A DNA stretch of 42,959 nt, taken from NCBI GenBank assembly GCA_024697545.1, contig JAILFN010000061.1, positions 1-42,959 of the forward strand. The letters run 5' to 3'. The notes beneath the pieces were generated by a model, which was not told where the DNA came from, ran no database searches, and worked only from the letters and a program-made list of their open reading frames with translations. Shown here piece after piece: positions 25,477 through 33,318 of the stretch; the first letter of the stretch is position 1; each line of letters opens with the position of its first letter. Both the position numbers and the translations under genes were made by a program. The stretch is from Ruminococcus sp. GTDB taxonomy: Bacteria > Bacillota > Clostridia > Oscillospirales > Ruminococcaceae.

Positions 25477-26097
25477 TCATTTCCTTCCGAATATTACCAC
25501 CGCCAGAAGGCAGTCGAGCAGCGCCGACACCGATGTAGCCGCCAGAAGCTCGGCAAAGCCCACCGAATATGCCGCCGCCCGCTTCAGAAGCCCCTGATAC
25601 AGGCGGTCGTGAAAGCATATCCCGAACAGCCGCGAGGACATATATATCGCTTCGCGCGATGCCAGCACTATCAGTATCACCGAGATGAGTATCCCGGGGA
25701 ATACGGCAGCCGCCGTCAGCAGTGTTCCCTTGCAGGCGCCGCCCGAGTATACCGAGGTCAGCACGACCCCCGCTGTTATCCCGCGCAGGAACGGCAGTGC
25801 CAGCTCAAACGGCTGAGCCAAAGCCGAAAAGCCGAGCAGGAACGCCGCCAGAAGATACACCCCCGTTGACATGAGAGATGAACCTATCAGCCTGACTATG
25901 CTGCCGCTTCGGCGTATGTCTATGCTCGTCCGCTGTGCAGTTTCGAGCAGCTCTGAAAGCCTGCCGTCGGCATTGATAAAGCAAAGCGCCCCGAAGAGTG
26001 CTCCGAAAAGTGCCGAAGCACAGAGCGCCGCAAACAGTGTCAGCCGTCGGCTCAGATGCTCGTCACGCGGTGCAGCGGGGTCTCTCGTCGTCCTCAT
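25477..26097 (-). CDS. Stage II sporulation protein M-like membrane protein
   Basis: 206 residues with about five membrane segments: LFAALCASALFGALFGALCF near 22-42, GVYLLAAFLLGFSALA, then FLRGITAGVVLTSVY, PGILISVILIVLAS, and a C-terminal LLAATSVSALLDCLLAVVIFG. The LLGFSAL...P...FLRGITAGV core is the SpoIIM/DUF95 pattern. In B. subtilis SpoIIM works with SpoIID and SpoIIP in engulfment; those genes are not in the window. It sits between proC and DUF624, so I am sure of the family and less of a role in sporulation. GGGAG lies upstream of the start. Confidence 0.75.
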   Translation of the reverse strand: MRTTRDPAAPRDEHLSRRLTLFAALCASALFGALFGALCFINADGRLSELLETAQRTSIDIRRSGSIVRLIGSSLMSTGVYLLAAFLLGFSALAQPFELALPFLRGITAGVVLTSVYSGGACKGTLLTAAAVFPGILISVILIVLASREAIYMSSRLFGICFHDRLYQGLLKRAAAYSVGFAELLAATSVSALLDCLLAVVIFGRK

Positions 26098-26146
26098 TAA
26101 ACATCACTCCCTTTAAGCGATGTATATGCGGACGGGCATTTATATA

Positions 26147-26944
26147 TTACTTGCTAAGCTCGTAAGCACGCTTTGTGCAGGCCTTGCAGCAGTTGTCCAC
26201 CGCTTCGGCAAGACCGCCCTCGCGCAGCTTTTCAAGACCCGCGATGGTAGTGCCGCCCTTTGAAGATACCTTCTGTATCAGCGTGTCGATATCATCGCCG
26301 CTGTCGGTGATCATCTTAGCCGAGCCTATAAGCGCCTGTGCGAACAGACCCTTTGCGGCAAACTCGTCGATGCCGACGCTCTTTGCATACTCGATGAACG
26401 CCTGTGCGTAAAGATATATGAACGCGGGAGATGAACCGTTTATCGCGATTATCTCCTTCATCTTGTCCTTCGGGATAACAGCTATCTTTCCGCAGCTGCC
26501 GAAGATAGCGCAGACATTGTCGAACTCCTCTGCGGTAACGGAAGCGGAGCAGGAGAGCGCTGTAGCACCCTCGCCGAGCAGCAGCGGAGTGTTGGGCATT
26601 ACCAGCACTACCTTTGCGCCCTCTATCGTCTTTGAAGCGATATACTCATCGCCGATGCCCGCGCAGATGGAGACGAACACGGTGTCCTTTGTAACGGCGG
26701 GAGCCAGAGCTTCAAGAGCCTCGTCGAGCTGCTGCGGCTTGACTGCAAGGAATACATACTTCGCATTCTTTGCCACCTCGGCAGCGTCCGCACAGGTCTT
26801 GGCACCTAGCTCTGCCGCACGCTCTGCCGCGGGAGCATAGCAGTCGTATACAAAGATCTCTGCCTCAAGACCGCTCTTTTCCTTGATACCCTTCATGATG
26901 GCGTAGCCCATATTGCCCGCGCCGATAAAGCCTATATTCAACAT
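26147..26944 (-). CDS. proC: Pyrroline-5-carboxylate reductase
   Basis: 265 residues. It catalyses the last step of proline synthesis with NAD(P)H. The Rossmann motif is IGFIGAGNMGYAIMKG. FLAVKPQQLDEAL, VLVMPNTPLLLGEG and the C-terminal dimer motif VSSKGGTTIAGLEKLREGGL are family hallmarks. It has its own strong promoter at 26983-27011 and is the first of a six-gene minus-strand operon ending with ahcY. Confidence 0.97.
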   Translation of the reverse strand: MLNIGFIGAGNMGYAIMKGIKEKSGLEAEIFVYDCYAPAAERAAELGAKTCADAAEVAKNAKYVFLAVKPQQLDEALEALAPAVTKDTVFVSICAGIGDEYIASKTIEGAKVVLVMPNTPLLLGEGATALSCSASVTAEEFDNVCAIFGSCGKIAVIPKDKMKEIIAINGSSPAFIYLYAQAFIEYAKSVGIDEFAAKGLFAQALIGSAKMITDSGDDIDTLIQKVSSKGGTTIAGLEKLREGGLAEAVDNCCKACTKRAYELSK

Positions 26945-26982
26945 ATTTATCCTACCTTTCGTGTAACAAACTTTAATATGAT

Positions 26983-27011
26983 ATTATACCATATCCCGCC
27001 GCTTAAATCAA
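26983..27011 (-). promoter_or_regulatory. Promoter of the proC operon
   Basis: The minus strand reads TTGATT, a 17-nt spacer and TATAAT, about 40 nt before the proC start. No other clear promoter is seen before ahcY. Confidence 0.8.
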
Positions 27012-27029
27012 GAGATATTATATGAACGT

Positions 27030-28094
27030 TCACCAGCCCATGATGCGGCGTATCTCTGCCGAGAGTGCGTTTGCAGCCTTAGTGTGGGTCACTTCCGTAG
27101 GGTGGTAATCCGCAACTAGTCCATCGTGTTCGCCGTCCTGCTCATCAAACAGCATTGTGGATATCCTGCTGTCGCCTGTCTGTGATATATGATCGGCGAC
27201 CGCCTTTTCGAGTGCGGGGAATATCCTCTGCCCCATTATCCCTACTGCGCAGAGTATGTAAGCATCGGGGTTGCGGCGGCGTACCGTCTTCAGGAACGCT
27301 GTGTAATTCTCGGTGTAGTCCGCCTGCCTGTCTGCGTGATCGCGGCAGTAGGAATCATCGTTTGTGCCTAAGTTCATAACGACCAGCTCGGGAACATAGC
27401 GACTGAAATCCCACGGTATATCATGCGGCTTTCTGCCTGCAAAGCTGCCAAATGAAAACCCGAAGCTCTCATAGTAAAGGGGTATCCTCTGCTCGGTGAT
27501 CTTCTCATCGCCCTCCGTGTAGCCTGTGATTATCCCGTAGCCGCTGGTCGAGAACATACTGTACTCGGCACCGAGAGCCTCCGCCGTCTTGTAGGCGTAG
27601 GCGCGGGTCACGTCCTCCGTCGCACATTTGAAATGGTGCAGCGGGTCTTCGTCGTCAACGCCGTAGCCGCAGGTTATCGAGTCTCCGATGAACTCGATGC
27701 GGTGCGGCTTTGCTTCGGTAGGCAAAAGCCGTGCGCCGTCGTCTGTCTCGGCACAGGATATACCGACGCAGGACATCGCACATTCCGAAAGCTTTATCAC
27801 CCGCACGACGCAGTCATGCTCGCCGTCAGAGAAGACCGTCACCGTCTTTTCGGCTGAGTCTATCTGCGTATCGGCAGCACGCTTCCCGTCTGCATACACC
27901 GCCACGCGGGGATAGTTATCTTCATTGTCGGGCTTTTCGGCGACCTCATCGCCTAAGAATACAAGCGTCAGCTTGCTGCCCTTGAACTTAAATTCAACGC
28001 CCGTGCCCGAAAGCGCGAACCATACGTCACCGCCTGTATCGTAAGTCCTGCCGATAAAGCGGCAGTTGTCAGCTGTAAGCATCTGTTTCTTCAT
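27030..28094 (-). CDS. CE2-type SGNH/GDSL carbohydrate esterase
   Basis: 354 residues in two parts: an N-terminal beta-sandwich (about 1-125) and an SGNH hydrolase, which is the layout of carbohydrate esterase family 2 (acetyl-xylan and acetyl-glucomannan esterases). The nucleophile is S139 in FIGDSITCGYG. The Gly/Asn blocks are TSGYGI and NLGTNDDSYC. The DxxH block is DYHPTEVTH near the end. No signal peptide is visible, so it probably works inside the cell on imported acetylated oligosaccharides. GGAGGAATAAAT precedes the start and the gene has its own promoter. Confidence 0.9.
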   Translation of the reverse strand: MKKQMLTADNCRFIGRTYDTGGDVWFALSGTGVEFKFKGSKLTLVFLGDEVAEKPDNEDNYPRVAVYADGKRAADTQIDSAEKTVTVFSDGEHDCVVRVIKLSECAMSCVGISCAETDDGARLLPTEAKPHRIEFIGDSITCGYGVDDEDPLHHFKCATEDVTRAYAYKTAEALGAEYSMFSTSGYGIITGYTEGDEKITEQRIPLYYESFGFSFGSFAGRKPHDIPWDFSRYVPELVVMNLGTNDDSYCRDHADRQADYTENYTAFLKTVRRRNPDAYILCAVGIMGQRIFPALEKAVADHISQTGDSRISTMLFDEQDGEHDGLVADYHPTEVTHTKAANALSAEIRRIMGW

Positions 28095-28131
28095 ATTTAT
28101 TCCTCCTCATGGGTCTGTATCCACCTTAATA

Positions 28132-28160
28132 GTATAGCATATCCGCCGCGGTTTGTCTAC
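28132..28160 (-). promoter_or_regulatory. Promoter of the CE2 esterase
   Basis: The minus strand reads TAGACA, a 17-nt spacer and TATACT, about 38 nt before the start. Confidence 0.65.
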
Positions 28161-28172
28161 GGTTTTTGCAGA

Positions 28173-28200
28173 AAAAAAGGCGCACCGCGGTGGTACGCCC
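28173..28200 (-). terminator. Terminator after the small membrane protein
   Basis: The minus strand folds GGCG-ACC against GGT-CGCC with one bulge per side and ends in seven T. It starts 7 nt after the stop of the DUF4190-like gene. Confidence 0.8.
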
Positions 28201-28206
28201 TCTGTA

Positions 28207-28569
28207 TCACATACATTTGCAGGCAGCGGCTATCGCAGCTATCCCGATGATGGTGCCGAGCAGTGGGAAGATGAGCGTCTTTGTCTGCTTCTTCACTAAA
28301 GAAACTATCGTCATGACAAACCCGCCGAACGCGCCTATAAGTCCGAACCCCCACACCGCCGCGATGAAGAATATCATACCGATGACCGAAAGTGCGGCTT
28401 CGTTCATGTCGTTTGTGCCGCCGCTCGTCAGGTGTGAAAGCACCGCCGCACTCACAGCGGAGATAAGCGACAGCACAAAAGGTATCACCGAAACGACCGC
28501 GACCGCCGATGAGCCCTTTCTGCGCTCGGGCTGCTGAGGTATATATCCCTGCGGAACCTGATTTTGCAT
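28207..28569 (-). CDS. Small membrane protein, DUF4190-like
   Basis: 120 residues. The N-terminus is polar and glutamine/proline-rich (MQNQVPQGYIPQQPERRKGS). Three membrane helices follow: VVSVIPFVLSLISAVSAAV (about 25-43), VIGMIFFIAAVWGFGLIGAF and a C-terminal LIFPLLGTIIGIAAIAAAC. This is the general DUF4190 layout. Function unknown. It lies 20 nt after the diguanylate cyclase gene and before a terminator, so the two are co-transcribed. Confidence 0.75.
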   Translation of the reverse strand: MQNQVPQGYIPQQPERRKGSSAVAVVSVIPFVLSLISAVSAAVLSHLTSGGTNDMNEAALSVIGMIFFIAAVWGFGLIGAFGGFVMTIVSLVKKQTKTLIFPLLGTIIGIAAIAAACKCM

Positions 28570-28589
28570 AAGTAAAGCACCCTTTCCGT

Positions 28590-29603
28590 TTACATCACGA
28601 TCATGTTCTTGCCGTTATTCTTGCCAATGTATAGCTTTTCATCTACGCGCATGATCCAATCGTCTATAGATTCGCCGCTGTTTCTGTGCGCAACGCCCGC
28701 CGTCAGTGCGACGCTTATGCTCCTGCCCTCAAATACCACAGGATTTTCGGCGATAGCTGTACGCATATTTTCAAGCATATCAAAGAAAGCCTGCTGCTCG
28801 CCTGTGTAAAGGATCAGGAACTCTTCACCGCCCCATCTCGCGATCTCGCAGCCCTTGCAGTTCTCCTGCATCTTGCTGCTTACCATTTTAAGCACTTCAT
28901 CACCCGCGTTGTGTCCGTAGGTATCGTTTATTTTTTTGAAGTCGTCTATATCCGCCATCGCGAGAACGCTTCGGGTGTCATTTTCGGGCAGCACCAAAAG
29001 CTTCTCGAGCATATAATGCCTGTTTGACAGCTTTGTAAGGCTGTCCTTGTGCGCCAGCTCGACCAGCTTTTTCTCGGATAGTATAACGCTCCGAACGATA
29101 TAGTGGGCATAGACCACAAGGAACCCGAAAACCGAAAGAGAATTCACGATCCAGAACAGCAGCGCGTACTTTCCACCGCAGTCATAAATAGCACCGTTGA
29201 CCTTGAGGTAGCTCATGAAGATAAAGTAAAAAACTGCGATACACACGCTTATGAACAGGGCTTTCACGCCTTTTCTGTTCATTCTGAAGGATATGTATTC
29301 GGTAATATGAACGACCGGGATGAGCGAAAAGCAGTACAGCTGAAATCCGTACTCCTCGCCCAGAAAAACGGCAGTCAGACCCATGTACACCGTTATCCAG
29401 CCATAGCAGGTCCAGACATAAGCTCTGAACAGCTGCTTGTATATCATAACGAACATAATGATATACACGGCGATGGTAGGAATGCTGAAAGCCACAAGAA
29501 AGTCAGCACCTATGACCTTGAAGAATCCCATCATAAGGACGACTATCCCAAGCAGCGAACTGTTTACGATATAGCAGACCTTCTGCATTGAAGTTTCAGT
29601 CAA
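28590..29603 (-). CDS. Membrane-bound diguanylate cyclase (GGDEF domain)
   Basis: 337 residues. The N-terminal half has five or six membrane segments (about 13-172), and the C-terminal GGDEF domain makes cyclic di-GMP from two GTP. The catalytic site is intact (WGGEEF, 257-262) and so is MADIDDFKKINDTYGHNAGD. The RxxD inhibitory site upstream is missing; the matching residues are both Cys in NCKGCEIARW. The start is a TTG at 29603 with AAGGGGGG upstream, since the ATG at 29588 has no ribosome site. The leader has runs of seven and six G, so a sequencing slip near the start is possible. Confidence 0.88.
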   Translation of the reverse strand: MTETSMQKVCYIVNSSLLGIVVLMMGFFKVIGADFLVAFSIPTIAVYIIMFVMIYKQLFRAYVWTCYGWITVYMGLTAVFLGEEYGFQLYCFSLIPVVHITEYISFRMNRKGVKALFISVCIAVFYFIFMSYLKVNGAIYDCGGKYALLFWIVNSLSVFGFLVVYAHYIVRSVILSEKKLVELAHKDSLTKLSNRHYMLEKLLVLPENDTRSVLAMADIDDFKKINDTYGHNAGDEVLKMVSSKMQENCKGCEIARWGGEEFLILYTGEQQAFFDMLENMRTAIAENPVVFEGRSISVALTAGVAHRNSGESIDDWIMRVDEKLYIGKNNGKNMIVM

Positions 29604-29703
29604 CCAAAGCCCCCCTTGCGTGCACCCCCCCGAACGAAGGTGTCAGCGTATTACCTCCGGCAATACCGAACAATAAACGCAGGGCATCGCCATTACCGTT
29701 TTC

Positions 29704-29732
29704 ATTATAACACTTTTTGAAAAAAATGTCCA
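29704..29732 (-). promoter_or_regulatory. Promoter of the diguanylate cyclase gene
   Basis: The minus strand reads TGGACA, a 17-nt spacer and TATAAT, giving a leader of about 95 nt. Confidence 0.7.
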
Positions 29733-29794
29733 GCTTTTTGTTTTGATTTTCAACAAATCATAAAAAAATCCACCCGAACATTTTTTCGGCAAAC

Positions 29795-29819
29795 AAAAAC
29801 CCCGCATAAAAATGCGGGG
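29795..29819 (-). terminator. Terminator of the tRNA-Gln pair
   Basis: Stem CCCCGCAT/ATGCGGGG with a 4-nt loop and TTTTTG after it on the minus strand, 7 nt from the tRNA end. Confidence 0.9.
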
Positions 29820-29826
29820 ATAATGG

Positions 29827-29899
29827 CTGGGGTGAAAGGATTCGAACCTTTGAAGTGACGGAGTCAGAGTCCGTTGCCTTACCACTTGGCGACACCCCA
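29827..29899 (-). tRNA. tRNA-Gln (anticodon CTG)
   Basis: 73-nt cloverleaf on the minus strand: acceptor TGGGGTG/CACCCCA, anticodon stem ACGGA/TCCGT around CTCTGAC, T loop GTTCGAATC, discriminator G. CCA is not encoded. Confidence 0.93.
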
Positions 29900-29907
29900 A
29901 TATGTAG

Positions 29908-29979
29908 TTGGGATAACTGGATTCGAACCAGCGAGTGAGGGAGTCAAAGTCCCTTGCCTTACCACTTGGCTATATCCCA
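29908..29979 (-). tRNA. tRNA-Gln (anticodon TTG)
   Basis: 72-nt cloverleaf on the minus strand: acceptor TGGGATA/TTATCCCA region, anticodon stem AGGGA/TCCCT around CTTTGAC, T loop GTTCGAATC, discriminator A. It is 8 nt upstream of tRNA-Gln(CTG) in the same transcript. Confidence 0.93.
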
Positions 29980-30016
29980 GTATCCTAAATGTTGCGCTGA
30001 GCGATTCAGCTTTATT

Positions 30017-30045
30017 ATTATATCACAAGATCCCGCGTTTGGCAA
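30017..30045 (-). promoter_or_regulatory. Promoter of the tRNA-Gln pair
   Basis: The minus strand reads TTGCCA, a 17-nt spacer and TATAAT, about 38 nt before the first tRNA. Confidence 0.8.
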
Positions 30046-30095
30046 TACCCTTTTAGCAAGATTTACAATTTATTAACATCCGAGGATAATGCCGC

Positions 30096-30130
30096 AAAAA
30101 AGCCGCTGCATTTTTTTCGCAGCAGCTTCT
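30096..30130 (-). terminator. Terminator of asnB
   Basis: Stem AAGCTGCTGC/GCAGCGGCTT (one G-U pair) with an 8-9 nt loop and six T on the minus strand, about 36 nt after the asnB stop. Confidence 0.85.
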
Positions 30131-30165
30131 TTATACAGCACATCATCAAGGTGCATCCTGCGCTT

Positions 30166-31746
30166 TTACACGCCGCTTGCACCGTAGTTTGAGAGCACCC
30201 TCGCGGAGGGATCGTTGACATCGCAGCCTGCCCACTCCTTGTTCGGCATCCAGTAACCGACGATCATCGCATTCTGGCGCGGATAATACTTCTCAAAGAT
30301 CTCCCTGTAAAGCAGCGACTCTTTTGTAAACGGCGCAGGGTCGCTGTAAAGGGTCTTTCTCCTCTCGAACTCCTCATCGGTATAGTACCTTTCGGCATAT
30401 GCTTTGAGGTCGTCCACCATAGAATGCCCGACCGCATCGGAGAACGCCGCCTTTTCGCGCATCAATATGTCGTAAGGCAGCCAGTCGCCCTCGAAAGCGC
30501 GGCGCAGCAGATACTTGCCCTTGTTGTATTTGTTCAGCTTCTTTTCGGGATCTACGGACATGACGTACTTCACAAAGTCAAGGTCGCCGAAGGGAACTCT
30601 CGCCTCAAGGGAGTTGACGGAAATACACCTGTCAGCACGCAGAACGTCGTACATATGAAGCTCGTGTACCCTCTTGCGGGATTCCTCCTGAAAAGCTTCG
30701 GCAGAGGGCGCGAAGTCTGTGTACTTGTAGCCGAAGATCTCGTCGGATATCTCACCCGTAAGCAGCACGCGGATATCCGTCTGCTCGTGTATAGCCTTGC
30801 AGACAAGGTACATACCCATGCTCGCGCGGATAGTCGTGATGTCATATGTGCCGAGAAGATGTATCACCCTTTCAAGCGCTTCAAGAACGTCATTCTCCGA
30901 CATTATGACCTCTGTGTGTTCGCTTCCTATGTAGTCGGCTACCTCCTTAGCGTATTTAAGGTCGATAGCGTCGGTGCTCATGCCGATAGCGAAGGTTCGT
31001 ATCGGCTTGTCGGAGCTCTTTGCGGCGATGGCGCAGACGAGCGAGGAATCAAGACCGCCCGAAAGCAGGAATCCCACCTCAGCGTCCGCCACCAGCCTTT
31101 TGCGGACACCCTTTATCAGCTTTTCGCGTATGTTCGCGCAGACGGTCTCAAGGTCGTCATAGCAGACCTCATCGACCTTTGTGATATCGTTGTAGCAGAA
31201 AAACCCGCCGTCCTTATAGTAGTGTCCGGGCGGGAACGGCATTATCTTATCGCAGATGCAGGTGAGGTTCTTGGGCTCGCTGGCAAAGATGATGTCGCCG
31301 TCCTTTGAATAGCCGTAGTAAAGCGGACGTATGCCGATGGGATCACGCGCGGCGATAAAGCTGCCCGTACCTGCGTCATAGATCACGCAGGCGAACTCGG
31401 CATCAAGAAGTGAAAACATTTCCGTGCCGTATTCTCTGTAAAGCGGCAGGATTATCTCACAGTCGGAACCGCTTTTGAAGGTATAGCCTTTTTCAGCAAG
31501 CTCGGCTTTTGTCTTCTCAAAGCCGTAAAGCTCGCCGTTGCAGACAGCATAGCTGCCGTCAAGCTCAAAAGGCTGCATACCGTCGGGGTGCAGACCCATT
31601 ATCGCAAGCCTGTGGAACCCGAGCAGCCCCTCGCCGATATCTATCACCTCGGAGCAGTCGGGTCCTCTCGATACCGTCGCTGCAAAGCCCTTGTCAAACA
31701 GCTGCCTGTCAACGTGCTTTCCGCACCAGCCCATTATCGAACACAT
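30166..31746 (-). CDS. asnB: Glutamine-hydrolysing asparagine synthase B
   Basis: 526 residues from the ATG at 31746, which has TGGAGGAATAATT upstream and puts Cys at position 2, as needed for the N-terminal nucleophile after Met removal. A longer in-frame reading to 31815 starts at the promoter and is rejected. The glutaminase part has RGPDCSEV, NGELYG and SGSDCE. The synthetase part has the PP-loop SGGLDSS (229-235), then GEISDEIFGYKY and SLEARVPFGDLDFV. It makes asparagine from aspartate, glutamine and ATP. A terminator hairpin lies in its leader. Confidence 0.96.
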   Translation of the reverse strand: MCSIMGWCGKHVDRQLFDKGFAATVSRGPDCSEVIDIGEGLLGFHRLAIMGLHPDGMQPFELDGSYAVCNGELYGFEKTKAELAEKGYTFKSGSDCEIILPLYREYGTEMFSLLDAEFACVIYDAGTGSFIAARDPIGIRPLYYGYSKDGDIIFASEPKNLTCICDKIMPFPPGHYYKDGGFFCYNDITKVDEVCYDDLETVCANIREKLIKGVRKRLVADAEVGFLLSGGLDSSLVCAIAAKSSDKPIRTFAIGMSTDAIDLKYAKEVADYIGSEHTEVIMSENDVLEALERVIHLLGTYDITTIRASMGMYLVCKAIHEQTDIRVLLTGEISDEIFGYKYTDFAPSAEAFQEESRKRVHELHMYDVLRADRCISVNSLEARVPFGDLDFVKYVMSVDPEKKLNKYNKGKYLLRRAFEGDWLPYDILMREKAAFSDAVGHSMVDDLKAYAERYYTDEEFERRKTLYSDPAPFTKESLLYREIFEKYYPRQNAMIVGYWMPNKEWAGCDVNDPSARVLSNYGASGV

Positions 31747-31762
31747 AATTATTCCTCCAAAT

Positions 31763-31793
31763 AAAAAACGATGCCCCCGTAAGGAGACATCGT
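31763..31793 (-). terminator. Terminator hairpin in the asnB leader (possible attenuator)
   Basis: On the minus strand ACGATG-T-CTCC pairs with GGGG-G-CATCGT and ends in six T, 17 nt before the asnB start codon and about 15 nt after the predicted transcription start. Without anti-termination most transcripts would end here. Confidence 0.75.
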
Positions 31794-31815
31794 TGTCCAA
31801 AATATCACATTTCAT

Positions 31816-31844
31816 ATTATATCCCCAACAGAGCGAAATGTCAA
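31816..31844 (-). promoter_or_regulatory. Promoter of asnB
   Basis: A perfect TTGACA, 17-nt spacer and perfect TATAAT on the minus strand. Transcription would start near 31809. Confidence 0.9.
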
Positions 31845-31935
31845 CGGATGATCTGACGATTTAACAAATTATTCATATTACAAGTGCAACCTGTCGGATA
31901 AGTGCGGCAAAAAATCGGAACTGCACAATAATATA

Positions 31936-31967
31936 AAAGGCACCGACGAATATATGCCGGTGCCTTT
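31936..31967 (-). terminator. Terminator of the acidic lipoprotein gene
   Basis: 10-bp stem AAAGGCACCG/CGGTGCCTTT with a 12-nt loop, continuing TATATTATTG on the minus strand. Confidence 0.8.
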
Positions 31968-31999
31968 GGGTATCATATTACGTTACGCCCTGTGCGGGA

Positions 32000-33067
32000 T
32001 CACTCTGCCTTAGCGTCTTCCTCAGCAGCAGCGGTCTCCTCAGCGGCAGCAGTCTCCTCGGTAGTCTCGGCAGCAGCCTCGTCAGCGGGAGCAGCAGCGC
32101 CGTCAGCAGCAAAAGGCTCTACCTCGGGGAAGGTCTTTACTTCGCCCAAGCCCTCGATGGTGAAGGTAACTTCAAGAGTCTTGTTGAAGTTGATGGCGAA
32201 AGGATCTATGCAGCCGTCAGTAGCAGTGGTGCCGTAGCTGTTGTAGATCTCGATCCTGTAACGGTTGTTGTTGTCCTCGATATTGCCGTAGCGAACCTTG
32301 CTCTCGTCAAAAGGAACCTCAACGCCGTCGCACTTGATGGAAACCAGCTTAACGGTGAGGTCTGCGGGGTTGTAATCGCCCTTGGCTTCCTCGTCGTAGT
32401 GGTTGTCGCCGTCCTTGAGCTTGTTCTGCTTTGCTTCCTGATCCATCTCCCACTCATTGGTGTCGGGGTTGAGACCCGAGATGTGGTCGCCGTCGCAGAG
32501 ACCCACGATATCTACGCAGAATACCTGTGCGCCCTCAGCGGGGAAGATAGTGCCATCGTCCTCGTTGATAAGAGCCTGAGCATTCAGAACGCCGTTGTTC
32601 TGATAGATGGAATCCTTTGTAAGGGAAACAGTGTACTCGCCGTCGCCTGTGATGTCGGCATCAACGCCGTAGCCGTAAGCGTTGGGGTCGGTAGCGTCAA
32701 AGCCCTCCTTGTGAACGCTGCCCTCGTGGTTCATGTTAGCCCAGAACCAGCCGCCAAGGTCAGAGAACATAAGGAATGCGTCATAGCCGTCAAACTCATA
32801 CTTGTGCTGATAGGAAGGATCGGGAACGGTATCGCCCGCAGCTGCGGAATCGCCGCCCTCGGCATCTCCTTCGCCCTCTTCGGTCTCAGCAGTCTCGCCC
32901 TCTTCGGTCTCAGCGTCAGCTTCGGTCTCTTCGGTCTCGGCAGCAGCAGTGGTGGTAGTGTCCTTGGTGCTGTCCTTGCTGCTCTCGGATTCGCCGCAGG
33001 AAGCCATTAAACCGCAAGCCATTGTCAGAGCGATAAGAGCTGCGGAAATCTTTTTGATCTTTTCCAT
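32000..33067 (-). CDS. Acidic lipoprotein of unknown function
   Basis: 355 residues. The lipoprotein signal MEKIKKISAALIALTMACGL ends in the lipobox LMASC (Cys at about 24), so the protein should be anchored to the outer face of the membrane. A Thr/Glu-rich linker (about 26-85) follows with repeated EETE and AETEEGE units. The folded part (about 88-320) is beta-rich and contains aromatic GGWFWANMNHEG and YTVSLTKDSIYQNNG; this resembles a carbohydrate-binding sandwich, but I do not recognise a family. The tail (about 320-355) is low-complexity Ala/Glu/Thr (EETAAAEETAAAEED). GGAGG precedes the start. It is a single gene. Confidence 0.82.
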   Translation of the reverse strand: MEKIKKISAALIALTMACGLMASCGESESSKDSTKDTTTTAAAETEETEADAETEEGETAETEEGEGDAEGGDSAAAGDTVPDPSYQHKYEFDGYDAFLMFSDLGGWFWANMNHEGSVHKEGFDATDPNAYGYGVDADITGDGEYTVSLTKDSIYQNNGVLNAQALINEDDGTIFPAEGAQVFCVDIVGLCDGDHISGLNPDTNEWEMDQEAKQNKLKDGDNHYDEEAKGDYNPADLTVKLVSIKCDGVEVPFDESKVRYGNIEDNNNRYRIEIYNSYGTTATDGCIDPFAINFNKTLEVTFTIEGLGEVKTFPEVEPFAADGAAAPADEAAAETTEETAAAEETAAAEEDAKAE

Positions 33068-33168
33068 ATTAGTACCTCCGGTTTCAAATTATCTTATAAC
33101 ATAATTCCGTGCCGCGTTGATGCCGAAACGGCTTTGTATACAACGCCGGCACACGATTCTACACATAT

Positions 33169-33197
33169 ATTATACTAGATTTTTGTTTCAATTCCAA
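33169..33197 (-). promoter_or_regulatory. Promoter of the acidic lipoprotein gene
   Basis: The minus strand reads TTGGAA, a 17-nt spacer and TATAAT, giving a leader of about 95 nt. Confidence 0.7.
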
Positions 33198-33244
33198 TAT
33201 CAATTCAGCACAAAATTACATCACGAAATTTGTGCAGTTGCAAC

Positions 33245-33280
33245 AAAAATACCGCAGGAAGCAGTCCCCTTCCCGCGGTA
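33245..33280 (-). terminator. Terminator of the permease operon
   Basis: Stem TACCGC-GGAAG/CTTCC-GCGGTA with a short loop, followed by TTTTTG on the minus strand, about 40 nt after the permease stop. Confidence 0.85.
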
Positions 33281-33318
33281 AACGTTTAATGAAATGATAT
33301 TAATATCCTTATAACGAT

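Noticed and set aside
28173-28200. Sequence resembling a T-box core (ACCGCGG with GGTGG)
   Set aside because: It lies directly after a stop codon and before the next gene's promoter, and has no specifier or antiterminator stem upstream. It is an ordinary terminator.
29604-29697. Diguanylate cyclase leader as a cyclic di-GMP riboswitch
   Set aside because: About 95 nt with no recognisable GEMM-I or GEMM-II core; the sequence is dominated by G runs.
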